Shown: positions 9,330 through 18,346, counted from the stretch's first letter. The stretch is 64,000 nt of DNA from Massilia sp. 9096 (GCF_000745265.1 NZ_JQNN01000001.1:3844001-3908000), one strand, 5' to 3'. Program-made: numbers and translations. Notes: generated by a model not told the origin, from the sequence alone.

Positions 9330-10127
9330 ATGGAACAGATAACCAAGGACGCGATCTCGACCCGCCGCATGTGGCGCAATTATGCGCTGGGGTGGGCTGT
9401 CTATATGCTGGTGCTGACGATGGCCCAGCAGGTCGACAACATCGGCCTGCATCGCTTCAACTGGCACGTCCTCACGATAACGGTTTCGTCGGTGGCGCCG
9501 CAGGCACTGATCCTGGCGCTGCACTGGCCGCTGAGCGGCTGGTTCGAGCGCAAGCGTGTACCGGTGCCGCTGATCTGCCTCATCCACGTGGCCGGTGCGC
9601 TGGCCTTCACCGCGCTGTGCTACGGCCCCGTGATGATGAGCATGCCGAACAAGTCGATGGCCTATAACATCTGGCCGCTGTTTTACTTCATCATGGGCTA
9701 TGGCGTGGTCGCGGCGCTGTTCTACATGGTCCGCGCCAACGCCGCCCGCCAGCGCCAGGCCGCCGCCATCCAGCAGGCGCACAGCCTCCTGATCACCACC
9801 GAACTGAACGCCCTGCGCAACAAGCTCAATCCGCACTTCTTCCCGCTCGCGCTGAACGAGATCGCCTATCTGAAAGCCGACTCCAAGTACACGGCGATCG
9901 CCGCGCGCGACCAGACCTTCCTGGTCCGCATCGGCATCTCGGAGCTGGAAGCGCGGCTGGACCCGACGCGCTTCATCCGCGTGCACCGATCGGCGCTGGT
10001 CAACCTCGACTTCGTCGATTCGATGAAGGCCGATGACCAGTCCCAGCTGATCATCCAGATGCGCGATGGGGCCACGCTGACGGCCAGCCGCGAGGCGTCG
10101 AAAATCCTGCGCGAGATGGCGATCTGA
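9330..10127 (+). CDS. Membrane LytTR-domain protein; apparent LytS-LytR deletion chimera
   Basis: The 265-residue protein starts with four hydrophobic segments (about 18-35, 45-65, 78-100, 112-133), then a cytoplasmic helix ending in ELNALRNKLNPHF (158-170). That is the phospho-acceptor motif of LytS-type histidine kinases, which normally continues LFNxLN and a kinase domain. Instead it runs straight into FPLALNEIAYLKADSKYT and a complete LytTR DNA-binding domain (about 172-263, including RFIRVHRSALVNL). The kinase catalytic domain and the receiver domain that would separate these in a sensor-regulator pair are missing. The frame is intact, so a membrane-tethered DNA-binding protein could be made. 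Whether it is functional or a decaying relic is unknown. Confidence 0.8.
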   Translation: MEQITKDAISTRRMWRNYALGWAVYMLVLTMAQQVDNIGLHRFNWHVLTITVSSVAPQALILALHWPLSGWFERKRVPVPLICLIHVAGALAFTALCYGPVMMSMPNKSMAYNIWPLFYFIMGYGVVAALFYMVRANAARQRQAAAIQQAHSLLITTELNALRNKLNPHFFPLALNEIAYLKADSKYTAIAARDQTFLVRIGISELEARLDPTRFIRVHRSALVNLDFVDSMKADDQSQLIIQMRDGATLTASREASKILREMAI

Positions 10128-10128
10128 A

Positions 10129-10156
10129 GGCGATCCAAGGGCGATCCAAGGGCGAT
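10129..10156 (+). repeat. Short tandem repeat, 11-bp unit
   Basis: The unit GGCGATCCAAG occurs twice in tandem followed by a partial third copy, just after the LytTR gene stop codon. No function is evident. Confidence 0.6.
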
Positions 10157-10225
10157 GTGAATACGGGTGCTGTTGTCAGGGCGATACCGGCAAATAAAAT
10201 CGATCTCCATGCCGATTTATGCCGC

Positions 10226-10231
10226 TATAAT
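10226..10231 (+). promoter_or_regulatory. Putative -10 box of the symporter gene
   Basis: An exact TATAAT precedes the leader hairpin by 24 bp. No convincing -35 hexamer lies at the right distance, so the promoter call is tentative. Transcription from here would place the hairpin near the 5' end of the RNA. Confidence 0.45.
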
Positions 10232-10255
10232 CGCGAATTTTTCCACCCCGAAATT

Positions 10256-10320
10256 AGGAGACCTCGACAAACCTGCTGCGCGTTGCACATGCGGCTCGCG
10301 ACGGTTTTTCGAGGTCTCCT
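10256..10320 (+). promoter_or_regulatory. Long leader hairpin upstream of the sodium:solute symporter gene
   Basis: AGGAGACCTCGA (10256-10267) and TCGAGGTCTCCT (10309-10320) form a perfect 12-bp stem, extended inwards by AAACC/GGTTT. The loop side is about 30 nt. It is not followed by a T-run, so it is not a terminator. The right arm contains CTCC, which can alternatively pair with the GGAG ribosome site at 10332-10335. Confidence 0.6.
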
Positions 10321-10343
10321 TAGCCTGCGCCGGAGCACGCTCA

Positions 10344-11795
10344 ATGAACACCATTCTGATTTCGTCTGTCGTGCTCTATCTGCTGGGCACACTCGGCCTG
10401 GGCGTCTGGGCCGGGTCGCGGATCAAGAACACCGCCGACTTCGCCGTGGCCGGCCGCAGCCTGCCGCTGATCATGGTGGTGACCACGACCTTCGCCACCT
10501 GGTTCGGCGCCGAGACCGTGATGGGCATTCCGGCGCGCTTCGTGCAGGGCGGCCTGGGCGCGCTGATCGAAGACCCGTTCGGCGCCGGCAGCTGCCTGAT
10601 CCTGGTCGGCCTGTTCTTCGCCACGCGCCTGTACAAGCTCAACCTCCTGACCATCGGCGACTACTATCGCGCGCGCTTCGGCAAGGGCATCGAGATCTTC
10701 TGCTCGGCCGCCATCATCCTGTCCTACCTGGGCTGGGTCGCGGCCCAGATCACTGCGCTCGGCCTGGTGTTCTCCGTGCTGACCGGCGGCGCGATGTCGG
10801 AGACGGCGGGCATGATCGTCGGCACGCTGGCCGTGCTGATCTATGTCGTGATCGGCGGCTTCCTGGCCGTGGCCATCACCGACTTCATCCAGATGATCGT
10901 GCTGGTGGTCGGCCTGTCGATCATCGCCATCTTTTCGAGCAAGCTGACCGGCGGCGCCGCCCCGGTGTTTGCGATGGCCTCCAACGCGCACCTGTGGAAC
11001 GCCGCGCCCGAGCACAGCTTCCACGGCATCGCCGCCTTCATCGGCTCGGCCGTGACGATGATGCTGGGCTCGATCCCGCAGCAGGACGTGTACCAGCGCG
11101 TGATGTCGGCCAACAGCGCGCCGACCGCACGCACCGGCGCCGTGATCGGCGGCGCCAGCTACATCCTGTTCGCCTTCGTGCCGATGTTCGTGGTGGCCTG
11201 CGCGGTGGTCGTGATGGGCGACAGCGCGATGGAGATCGCCAAGAACGACTACCAGAAGCTGCTGCCGACCTTCGTGCTGACCAAGATGCCGCTGGTGATG
11301 CAGATCCTGTTCTTCGGCGCCCTGCTGTCGGCGATCAAGAGCACCTCGTCGGCGACCCTGCTGGCGCCGGCCACCAGCTTCACCGAGAACATTTTGAAGA
11401 ATATCCGCCCGGGCATGAACGACCGCCAGCAGCTGCTGGCGATGCGCATCACCATCGTCGTGTTCGCGGCGCTGGTGCTGGCCTACGCGATCGGCATGCG
11501 CGGCACCTCGATCTACGACCTGGTCGGCGAAGCCTACAAGGTGACGCTGGTCGGCGCCTTCGTGCCGCTGGTGATGGGCCTGTACTGGAAGCGCGCCAGC
11601 ACCCAGGGCGCGATCCTGTCGCTGGCGCTGGGCATCGGCACCTGGATCGGCCTGTCGGTCAGCCCGCTCGCCGATGCCTTCCCGACCCAGCTGGCCGGCC
11701 TGCTCGCGGCCTTCGTCGGCATGATCGCCGGCTCGCTGGCGCCGCAGGTGCTCAAGAACCGGCATGAGGCGCACAAGACGGTGGTGAGTGCATAA
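10344..11795 (+). CDS. Sodium:solute symporter family protein
   Basis: A 483-residue inner-membrane protein with about 13 hydrophobic segments, of the SSS family (Na+-coupled uptake of sugars, amino acids, vitamins or carboxylates). Family features include the GRSLPLIMVVTTTFATWFGAE region of TM2 and LSAIKSTSSATLLAPATSF of the sodium-binding TM. The ATG at 10344 follows GGAG at 10332. The substrate cannot be inferred, and no metabolic gene is coupled to it. A long hairpin lies in its leader and a strong terminator follows. Confidence 0.9.
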   Translation: MNTILISSVVLYLLGTLGLGVWAGSRIKNTADFAVAGRSLPLIMVVTTTFATWFGAETVMGIPARFVQGGLGALIEDPFGAGSCLILVGLFFATRLYKLNLLTIGDYYRARFGKGIEIFCSAAIILSYLGWVAAQITALGLVFSVLTGGAMSETAGMIVGTLAVLIYVVIGGFLAVAITDFIQMIVLVVGLSIIAIFSSKLTGGAAPVFAMASNAHLWNAAPEHSFHGIAAFIGSAVTMMLGSIPQQDVYQRVMSANSAPTARTGAVIGGASYILFAFVPMFVVACAVVVMGDSAMEIAKNDYQKLLPTFVLTKMPLVMQILFFGALLSAIKSTSSATLLAPATSFTENILKNIRPGMNDRQQLLAMRITIVVFAALVLAYAIGMRGTSIYDLVGEAYKVTLVGAFVPLVMGLYWKRASTQGAILSLALGIGTWIGLSVSPLADAFPTQLAGLLAAFVGMIAGSLAPQVLKNRHEAHKTVVSA

Positions 11796-11825
11796 GTGGG
11801 TGCGTAAGCGTTTGCACCGTGCATG

Positions 11826-11858
11826 AAAAAGCCCCGCCAGTAAGGGGCTTTTTGTTTT
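11826..11858 (+). terminator. Intrinsic terminator of the symporter gene
   Basis: AAAAAGCCCC, an 8-nt loop and GGGGCTTTTT, followed by GTTTTT, form a 10-bp stem with a T-rich tail 30 bp after the stop codon. Confidence 0.85.
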
Positions 11859-11978
11859 TGACGCAGCCTCGTACAGGAATGAACAAACAGCTGCATCAAG
11901 TCGGGGCAACCTACGGCGTCATCAAATATAACCGCTCAGGTCGTGATGAGCCGCATTGGTCGGATAACGGAGCGTGAC

Positions 11979-12323
11979 ATGAAAAAAATCCTGATTTGCC
12001 TGGCGTTGCTGACCTCGGCGCTGTCCGCTCTGGCCGACAGCCCGCTTCCACCGGACGTACGAAAGTTCGTCGATCGCCGTGAGGGGTGCGATCACATGCG
12101 CGGAGAATTACCCGACTCGAGCGAGAAACGACGCATGAAAGAAGTCAACCGCGAGATCGAAAAGCTGTGCAAAGGCACCGATAAGCAACTCGCGCAATTG
12201 AAGAAGAAGTACGCATCGAATGCCACGGTAATGCAGCGCCTGAATGCATTCGAAGACGGTATCGAAGCTCAATCGCCGGCAGCGCCGGCTGCCAAACAAA
12301 AACCGAAACGACAAACAGGTTGA
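11979..12323 (+). CDS. Small exported protein of unknown function
   Basis: The 114-residue product begins with a clear signal peptide (MKKILICLALLTSALSALA) and continues as a charged, helical protein with KFVDRREGCDHMRGE and a second cysteine in EKLCKGTDKQLAQLKKKY. The two cysteines may form a disulfide in the periplasm. Proteins of this type (a RxxCDHxRGE motif after a signal peptide) recur in Burkholderiales and Xanthomonadales, but I know no function. The ATG at 11979 follows GGAG; an in-frame ATG at 11943 would bury the signal peptide. Confidence 0.72.
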   Translation: MKKILICLALLTSALSALADSPLPPDVRKFVDRREGCDHMRGELPDSSEKRRMKEVNREIEKLCKGTDKQLAQLKKKYASNATVMQRLNAFEDGIEAQSPAAPAAKQKPKRQTG

Positions 12324-12445
12324 CGAGATATCGCGAACGTCAAAAGCCGGCTCTCGTGAACTGAGTTCCAAAAGTTGGTGCCCGACTTATGGAAACCGAG
12401 GCATGCGCATCAACGCTGCAGGCGAGCTCAAAGTCGCGCCGACTA

Positions 12446-12814
12446 TCAGGTACTGATCGCAGTGGTAAAGGTCAGGCGATTGCCGAACGGGTCTGTCACC
12501 GACATGTCGCGCGTTCCCCATGGCGTATCGTCCAAGGTGGGGCGCGCATACGGGTACTGCTTTACGGTCAGCTCCGCATGCAGCTCGTCGATCCCGTCCA
12601 CCTCGATCCGCATGGCCGATCCGGGGCAGCAATCGCCGTGATGTTCGGACAGGTTAAGGATGCAGCCATCGCGCGAGACTTGCAGGTAGAGCGGCAGGCC
12701 TGGCTCGAAGCGGTGATCCCAGTCGACCTTGAATCCCAGGAAATCCACATAGAATTCTCTGGCTTTGGCTTCATCGAAGATGCGCAGGATGGGAGTGGTA
12801 CGATGGATTTTCAT
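12446..12814 (-). CDS. Glyoxalase-superfamily (VOC) protein
   Basis: A 122-residue single VOC-fold protein. The pattern starting MKIHRTTPILRIFD, the FYVDFLGFKVDW strand-helix, and the C-terminal TPWGTRDMSVTDPFGNRL resemble the bleomycin-resistance-like glyoxalase group. No drug or substrate can be assigned. The start at 12814 gives the conserved N-terminus, and upstream residues are unrelated. It lies 43 bp downstream of the aminotransferase gene on the same strand and could be the last gene of that transcript. Confidence 0.82.
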   Translation of the reverse strand: MKIHRTTPILRIFDEAKAREFYVDFLGFKVDWDHRFEPGLPLYLQVSRDGCILNLSEHHGDCCPGSAMRIEVDGIDELHAELTVKQYPYARPTLDDTPWGTRDMSVTDPFGNRLTFTTAIST

Positions 12815-12857
12815 GCGTCGGCCCTTTGCAGTTGATCGATTGTATAACGGTTCAATC

Positions 12858-14288
12858 TCAGAAAAGCCAACCGCGCCCCGCCACATCCTCCAGCGTCAAA
12901 TCCAGGCAAATCCGGATCCGCTCCACCATTTCGTCGATCTGCGCGCAGGTCATCACCAGCGGCGGCGCCACGATCATGCGGTCGCCGACCGCGCGCATGA
13001 TGACGCCGTTGTCGAACATGTGCTGGCGGCACAGCATGCCGACGCCCAGCGCGCGCGCGAACGGTTCGCCGTCGTGCAGCGCCGCGCCCTTGCGCCGCAC
13101 CAGGTTCAGCGCGGCCGCCATGCCGATGCTTTCCGCATGCCCGACCAGCGGGTGCGCCGCCAGGGAGGCAAATGCCGTCTTGAGGTGCGGTCCGGTCTCC
13201 TGCGCCACGCGCTCGACCAGGCCCTCGTCGGCCAGGATGCGTAGGTTCTCGAGCGCCGCCGCGCACGCGACCGGGTGGCCGGAATACGTGAAGCCGTGGT
13301 TGAAGTCGCCGCCCTGCTCCACCAGCGCGTGCGCGACCCGCCCCGCCACCAGCACGCCGCCCAGCGGCATGTAGCCCGAAGTGACGCCCTTGGCGAACGA
13401 GATCAGGTCGGGGCGCATGCCGAACTGCTCGCAGCCGAACCAGCTGCCCAGCTGCCCGAAGCCGCAGATCACTTCGTCGGCGACCAGCAGGATCCCGTAT
13501 TTGTCGCAGATGCGCTGGATCTGCGGCCAATAGGTGCGCGGCGGGATGATGACGCCGCCCGCGCCCTGCACCGGCTCGCCGATGAAGGCGGCGACGCGGT
13601 CCGGGCCGAGGTCGAGGATGGCCTGCTCGAGCCAGTCGGCGGCCAGCAGCCCGAACTGGGCTTCGCTCATGCCGCGCCCGTGGTCGGCGAAGTTCGGCTG
13701 CTCGATGTGATGGATGTCCGGGATCGGCATCGATCCCTGCACGTGCATCGCCGCCATCCCGCCCAGCGAGGCCCCGGCGACGGTACTGCCGTGGTAGGCG
13801 TTGCGCCGGCTGATGACGATGCGGCGCTGTGGCTGGTCCATGATTTGCCAGTAGCGCCACACCATGCGCAGCGCGGTGTCGTTGGCTTCCGAGCCGGAGC
13901 TGGTAAAGAACACGTGCTCGAAGCCGGGCGGCGCCAGCTCGGCCAGGCGCGCCGCCAGTTGCAGCGCCGGCACGTTGGTGGTGTTGAAGAAGCTGTTATA
14001 GAAAGGCAGCGTCGCCATCTGGCGCGCCGCCGCTTCGACGATGCTGGCGCGGCCGTAGCCGGCGTTGACGCACCACAGGCCGGACATGCCGTCGAGGATG
14101 CGTTGCCCGTCCGAGTCCCATAGGTAGATCCCGTCCGCGCGCACGATCACGCGCGCCCCGCGCGCGCGCAAGGCGGCATGGTCGGTGAAGGGATGCAGGT
14201 AGTGCGCGCTGTCGAGCTGCTGCAGCGCGCGGGTGTCGAATTTCGCGTCGGCCGACAAACCGTTTTCGATCGCCATGTCCTTAGCCAT
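12858..14288 (-). CDS. spuC: Putrescine-pyruvate aminotransferase (class III, SpuC-like)
   Basis: A PLP-dependent class III aminotransferase of about 476 residues, very close in pattern to Pseudomonas SpuC: LHPFTDHAALRARGARVI, GLWCVNAGYGR, FFTSSGSEANDTALRM, NAYHGSTVAG, LLVADEVICGFGQLGSWFG, and the PLP lysine in FAKGVTSGYMPLGGV. SpuC moves an amino group from putrescine or a related diamine to pyruvate, giving 4-aminobutanal. The ATG at 14288 has GGGGA 5 nt upstream; a TTG at 14300 and an ATG at 14294 are alternatives. It sits downstream of the PuuA- and PuuD-type genes on the same strand. Confidence 0.88.
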   Translation of the reverse strand: MAKDMAIENGLSADAKFDTRALQQLDSAHYLHPFTDHAALRARGARVIVRADGIYLWDSDGQRILDGMSGLWCVNAGYGRASIVEAAARQMATLPFYNSFFNTTNVPALQLAARLAELAPPGFEHVFFTSSGSEANDTALRMVWRYWQIMDQPQRRIVISRRNAYHGSTVAGASLGGMAAMHVQGSMPIPDIHHIEQPNFADHGRGMSEAQFGLLAADWLEQAILDLGPDRVAAFIGEPVQGAGGVIIPPRTYWPQIQRICDKYGILLVADEVICGFGQLGSWFGCEQFGMRPDLISFAKGVTSGYMPLGGVLVAGRVAHALVEQGGDFNHGFTYSGHPVACAAALENLRILADEGLVERVAQETGPHLKTAFASLAAHPLVGHAESIGMAAALNLVRRKGAALHDGEPFARALGVGMLCRQHMFDNGVIMRAVGDRMIVAPPLVMTCAQIDEMVERIRICLDLTLEDVAGRGWLF

Positions 14289-14320
14289 GACCATCCCCAA
14301 TTGCTAGAACACTTCCAGCC

Positions 14321-14392
14321 TATCGAGGCCTCGAGAAACCGTAGCGAGCGGCGGCAATGTTGGCCGAGACGCGCAGCTGGTTTATCGAGGCC
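14321..14392. repeat. Dispersed intergenic repeat, copy 1 (short form), with flanking 10-bp direct repeats
   Basis: The core from ACCGTAGCGAGC to GCGCAGCTG (14338-14379) matches a second copy at 43310 onwards with few differences, but lacks the right arm. The 10-mer TATCGAGGCC occurs at 14321-14330 and again at 14383-14392 on either side. It lies between the aminotransferase and glutamine synthetase-like genes. Confidence 0.65.
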
Positions 14393-14398
14393 CCCACC

Positions 14399-15769
14399 TC
14401 AAACGTGCAACAGCAGGTGCTCGCGCTCCCACGGGCTGATCACCGTCATGAACTCTTGATGTTCCAGGTCCTTGACCGCCGCATACACGTCGATGAAGCG
14501 CTCGCCCAGCACGTCGCGCAGGCGGTCTTCGGCGCGCAGCAGGTTCAGCGCTTCGGGCAGGCCTTGCGGCAGCTCGACCTTCATCTTGTAGGCGCTGCCC
14601 TCGACCATCGGGGTCGGCTCGAGCCGTTCGGTGATGCCGAGGTAGCCGCAGGCCAGCGTCACGGCCAGCGCCAGGTAGGGGTTGGCGTCGGCGCCGATCA
14701 CGCGGTTCTCGACGCGGCGGTCCTGCGCGCCCGACACCGGCACGCGGAAGCCCACCGTACGGTTGTCCATGCCCCATTGCAGGTTGATCGGCGCGGCCGT
14801 GTGGCGCACGATGCGGCGGTAGGAATTGACGTAGGGCGCGACGATCGCCATGGCCGAGGGCATGTACTTCTGCAGGCCGCCGATGTAGTAGCGGAACAGG
14901 TCCGACGGGCCGCCGCCTTCGTCGCTGAAGATGTTGCGGCCGCTTTCGGCGTCGACCACGCTCTGGTGCACGTGCATTGCCGAGCCGGGCTCGCCAGCCA
15001 TCGGCTTGGCCATGAAGGTCGCATACATCTCGTGCTTGAGCGCCGCTTCGCGCAGCGTGCGCTTGAAATAAAACACTTTATCGGCCAGGCCGAGCGGCTC
15101 GCCGTGCTGGAAGTTGATCTCCATCTGGCCGGCGCCGATCTCGTGGATCAGCGTGTCGACGTCCAGGCCCATCATGTCGCAGTAATCGTAGATGTCCTCG
15201 AACAGCGGGTCGAACTCGTTGACCGCGTCGATGCTGTAGACCTGGCGGCTGGTCTCGGAACGGCCGCTGCGCCCGACCGGCGCCGACAGCGGCAAATCCG
15301 GGTCGACGTTCTTGGCGGTAAGATAAAACTCGAGCTCGGGCGCGACCACCGGCTTCCAGCCCTTCTGCTCGTACAACTTCAGCACACGGCGCAGCACGCT
15401 GCGCGGGGCGAAGTCGACCAGGCGGCCGTCCGAGAAATAACAGTCGTGGATGACCTGCGCGGTCGGGTCGACGGCCCACGGCACCATCGTGATGGTGCCC
15501 GGGTCGGCCTTCAGGATCATGTCGCGGTCGGTGGTCGAGATCGCGCGGTCGAAGGCGTCGTCGTTTTCCGGCGAGTTGCCGGTCACGGTCATGCCCAGCA
15601 CGATTTCCGGCAAGCGCATGCCGCGGTCTTCGGTGAATTTAACGCGCGGAAGGATCTTTCCACGCGCCACACCGGTCAAGTCGGGGACGAGGCACTCGAT
15701 TTCAGTGACGCGCTTGGCATTGAGCCACTCGTCCATGTCGTTATAAGAAAAATTGTCGCGAATAGCCAT
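14399..15769 (-). CDS. puuA: Glutamine synthetase family protein, gamma-glutamylputrescine synthetase type
   Basis: A 456-residue GS-fold ligase with the catalytic-domain motifs APELEFYL, GAGQMEINFQHGEPL and MHVHQSV, and the late NRTVGFRVP segment. Together with PuuD- and SpuC-type neighbours the likely reaction is ATP-dependent glutamylation of putrescine or another polyamine. The start at 15769 has AGGAG upstream. Related enzymes act on other amines or on glutamate itself, so the exact substrate is inference. 123 bp separate it from the upstream puuD-type gene on the same strand. Confidence 0.82.
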   Translation of the reverse strand: MAIRDNFSYNDMDEWLNAKRVTEIECLVPDLTGVARGKILPRVKFTEDRGMRLPEIVLGMTVTGNSPENDDAFDRAISTTDRDMILKADPGTITMVPWAVDPTAQVIHDCYFSDGRLVDFAPRSVLRRVLKLYEQKGWKPVVAPELEFYLTAKNVDPDLPLSAPVGRSGRSETSRQVYSIDAVNEFDPLFEDIYDYCDMMGLDVDTLIHEIGAGQMEINFQHGEPLGLADKVFYFKRTLREAALKHEMYATFMAKPMAGEPGSAMHVHQSVVDAESGRNIFSDEGGGPSDLFRYYIGGLQKYMPSAMAIVAPYVNSYRRIVRHTAAPINLQWGMDNRTVGFRVPVSGAQDRRVENRVIGADANPYLALAVTLACGYLGITERLEPTPMVEGSAYKMKVELPQGLPEALNLLRAEDRLRDVLGERFIDVYAAVKDLEHQEFMTVISPWEREHLLLHV

Positions 15770-15892
15770 GTTTTACTCCTGTTTCGATGGGGTGAACGCT
15801 GGCGCGCAAGCGCGCAGCCTGCGGTTGCGGTCCGGAGAAGGTCGAACAGGGTCGCTATGGGACGGGGCGAACCGCCCATTTGCCATCGGCGG

Positions 15893-16651
15893 TCATGATG
15901 AATTCCGTTTGCTGGCCTGGCGCTGGCGGCAGGCTTCGCCGAAAGCACCGAACATTTTCATCGAATAGGGGTTCTGGGCGATGCGCCATTCCGGGTGCCA
16001 CTGGACGGCCAGCGTGAACCCTGGCGACGTCGACACCGAAAATGCCTCGACCAACCCGTCCTCGGCAACTGCTTCGACCGTCAAGCCGGGCGCGAGTTCA
16101 TTGACGCCTTGTCCATGCAGCGAATTGACGGGGATCTGGTCCGCGCCAAGGATGCCGTGCAGCATCCCGCCTTCGATCAGCCTGACCTTGTGGGCGTCGC
16201 CGTATTGTTCGTCCATGCCGAGCTCCGGATTTTCGCGGTGGTCGAAATGCCCCGGTACGGTCTGCACCGCCTGGTGCAGGCTGCCGCCGAGCGCCACGTT
16301 CATTTCCTGGAAGCCGCGGCAGATGGCGATGATCGGGATGCCGCGTTTGACGGCGGCGCGGATCAGCGGCAACGTGGTCTGGTCGCGCGCCGGGTCCTGC
16401 GGCAGCGACGGGTCCAGTACTTCTTCGCAGTAATAGCTCGGATGCACGTTGGAGGCCGATCCGGTCAGCATGATGCCGTCGCACAGCGCAAGCATGGTTT
16501 CGAGATCGAGCGATTCGCCGAGCGAAGGCAGGATCATCGGTGCACAGTCGGCGCCGATCACGACGGCGTCGACGTACTTGTGCTGGGCGGCGTGGTACGG
16601 ATGTTCTCCAAAATCACGAGTGCAGGCTGGAACGATGACGATCGGGCGCAT
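15893..16651 (-). CDS. puuD: Gamma-glutamyl-gamma-aminobutyrate hydrolase family protein (class I amidotransferase)
   Basis: A 252-residue class I glutamine amidotransferase-like hydrolase. The nucleophile Cys111 lies in AICRGFQEMNVALGG, and His219 and Glu221 in VQWHPEW complete the triad. PuuD releases GABA from gamma-glutamyl-GABA in the glutamylated putrescine pathway. It is the first gene of the minus-strand row puuD-puuA-spuC and is divergent from the succinate-semialdehyde dehydrogenase gene, which uses the product side of the same route. Confidence 0.88.
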   Translation of the reverse strand: MRPIVIVPACTRDFGEHPYHAAQHKYVDAVVIGADCAPMILPSLGESLDLETMLALCDGIMLTGSASNVHPSYYCEEVLDPSLPQDPARDQTTLPLIRAAVKRGIPIIAICRGFQEMNVALGGSLHQAVQTVPGHFDHRENPELGMDEQYGDAHKVRLIEGGMLHGILGADQIPVNSLHGQGVNELAPGLTVEAVAEDGLVEAFSVSTSPGFTLAVQWHPEWRIAQNPYSMKMFGAFGEACRQRQASKRNSS

Positions 16652-16891
16652 GATTTGACCTTTATTCGGACGCGCACGAGGGATGATACTGCAACCTCAT
16701 CCTGCCGCCCATGATTGTATTTACAAGACGTATATGAGTATCAAAATTTTAATAGCAACCGTAATCCCATGCCAACACGGCTGGGACTCGGTTGGAATTC
16801 GTGAGCGGCGCCGGCAGCGGTTTGGGACCATGGCCTGCCCGATTTTGTACAAAGTGGTATCGTTGAATTCTGACTCGAAGCGAGGATACCC

Positions 16892-18346
16892 ATGCTGAAC
16901 CTGAAAGACCCCTCCCTGCTGCGCCAGCAAGCGTATGTCGACGGCGAATGGTGCGATGCTCAAGAAGGCCGCACGGTCGACGTGATCAACCCGGCCACTG
17001 GCGAAAAACTCGGCACCGTGCCGCACATGGGCGGCAACGAGACCCGCCGCGCGATCGAAGCCGCGAATGCCGCCTGGCCGGCATGGCGCGCCAAGACCGC
17101 GCACGAGCGCGCGCGCATCCTGCGCAAGTGGAACGACCTGATGCTGGAAAACGTCGACGACCTGGCCGTGATCATGACCGCCGAACAAGGCAAGCCGCTG
17201 GCCGAGGCCAAGGGCGAAGTCGGCTACGCCGCGTCGTTCTTCGAATGGTTCGGCGAGCAGGCCAAGCGCATCGAAGGCGACGTGCTGCAATCGCCGGCGC
17301 GTGATCGCCGGATCATCGTCAACAAGGAACCGATCGGCGTGTGCGCCGCGATCACCCCGTGGAATTTCCCGGCTGCGATGATCACCCGCAAAGTCGCGCC
17401 GGCGCTGGCCGCCGGTTGCCCGATCGTGGTCAAGCCGGCCGAACTCACGCCCTACTCGGCGCTGGCCCTGGCCGTGCTGGCCGAACGCGCCGGCGTGCCG
17501 AAAGGCGTGTTTTCGATCGTCATCGGCGATGCCAAGGCGATCGGCGCCGAAATGTGCGCCAACCCGACCGTGCGCAAGCTCAGCTTCACGGGTTCGACCG
17601 AAGTCGGCCGCGTGCTGATGCAGCAATGCGCGCCGACCGTGAAAAAGCTGTCGCTGGAACTGGGCGGCAACGCTTCCTTCATCGTATTCGACGATGCCGA
17701 CCTGGACGCGGCGGTCGAAGGCGCGATCGCCTCGAAGTACCGCAACATGGGCCAGACCTGCGTGTGCGCCAATCGCCTGTACGTGCAGGACAGTGTCTAC
17801 GATGAGTTCGCGCAAAAGCTGGCCGCCAAGGTCGCCGAACTCAAAGTCGGCAACGGCGCCGAGCAGGGCGTGCTGCAAGGTCCGCTGATCAACGAAAAGG
17901 CCGTCGAAAAAGTCGAGTCGCACATCGCCGATGCCTTAGCCAAAGGGGCGCAACTGCTGACCGGGGGCAAGCGCCATCCACTTGGCCACAGCTTCTTCGA
18001 GCCGACCATCCTGACCGGCGTCACGGCCGAAATGAAAGTGGCGGAAGAAGAAAGCTTCGGTCCCGTGGCGCCGCTGTTCCGCTTCCACACCGAAGACGAA
18101 GTCGTCGCGGCGGCCAACAATACGGAATACGGCCTGGCATCGTACTTCTTCGCGCGCGACGTCGGCCGCGTGTGGCGCGTCGCCGAACGCCTGGAAACCG
18201 GCATGGTCGGCGTGAACACCGGCCTGATCTCGAACGAAGTCGCGCCGTTCGGCGGGGTGAAGCAGTCCGGCCTGGGGCGCGAAGGCTCTAAATACGGAAT
18301 GGACGACTACCTGGTCATCAAGTACATCTGCCTGGGCGGACTGTAA
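16892..18346 (+). CDS. gabD: NADP-dependent succinate-semialdehyde dehydrogenase
   Basis: A 484-residue aldehyde dehydrogenase with the GabD pattern: ITPWNFPAAMITRK, FTGSTEVGR, the general base in LELGGNASFIVF and the catalytic cysteine in GQTCVCANR. It oxidises succinate semialdehyde, the transamination product of GABA, to succinate. It is divergent from the polyamine genes across 240 bp that must hold both promoters; that spacer includes the palindrome TTTGTACAAA at 16844-16853. The next gene starts directly after its stop codon. Confidence 0.93.
   Translation: MLNLKDPSLLRQQAYVDGEWCDAQEGRTVDVINPATGEKLGTVPHMGGNETRRAIEAANAAWPAWRAKTAHERARILRKWNDLMLENVDDLAVIMTAEQGKPLAEAKGEVGYAASFFEWFGEQAKRIEGDVLQSPARDRRIIVNKEPIGVCAAITPWNFPAAMITRKVAPALAAGCPIVVKPAELTPYSALALAVLAERAGVPKGVFSIVIGDAKAIGAEMCANPTVRKLSFTGSTEVGRVLMQQCAPTVKKLSLELGGNASFIVFDDADLDAAVEGAIASKYRNMGQTCVCANRLYVQDSVYDEFAQKLAAKVAELKVGNGAEQGVLQGPLINEKAVEKVESHIADALAKGAQLLTGGKRHPLGHSFFEPTILTGVTAEMKVAEEESFGPVAPLFRFHTEDEVVAAANNTEYGLASYFFARDVGRVWRVAERLETGMVGVNTGLISNEVAPFGGVKQSGLGREGSKYGMDDYLVIKYICLGGL

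Noticed and set aside
12244..12456. 70-codon open frame after the small exported protein gene
   Set aside because: It overlaps that gene in another frame, has no ribosome site and no recognisable features.
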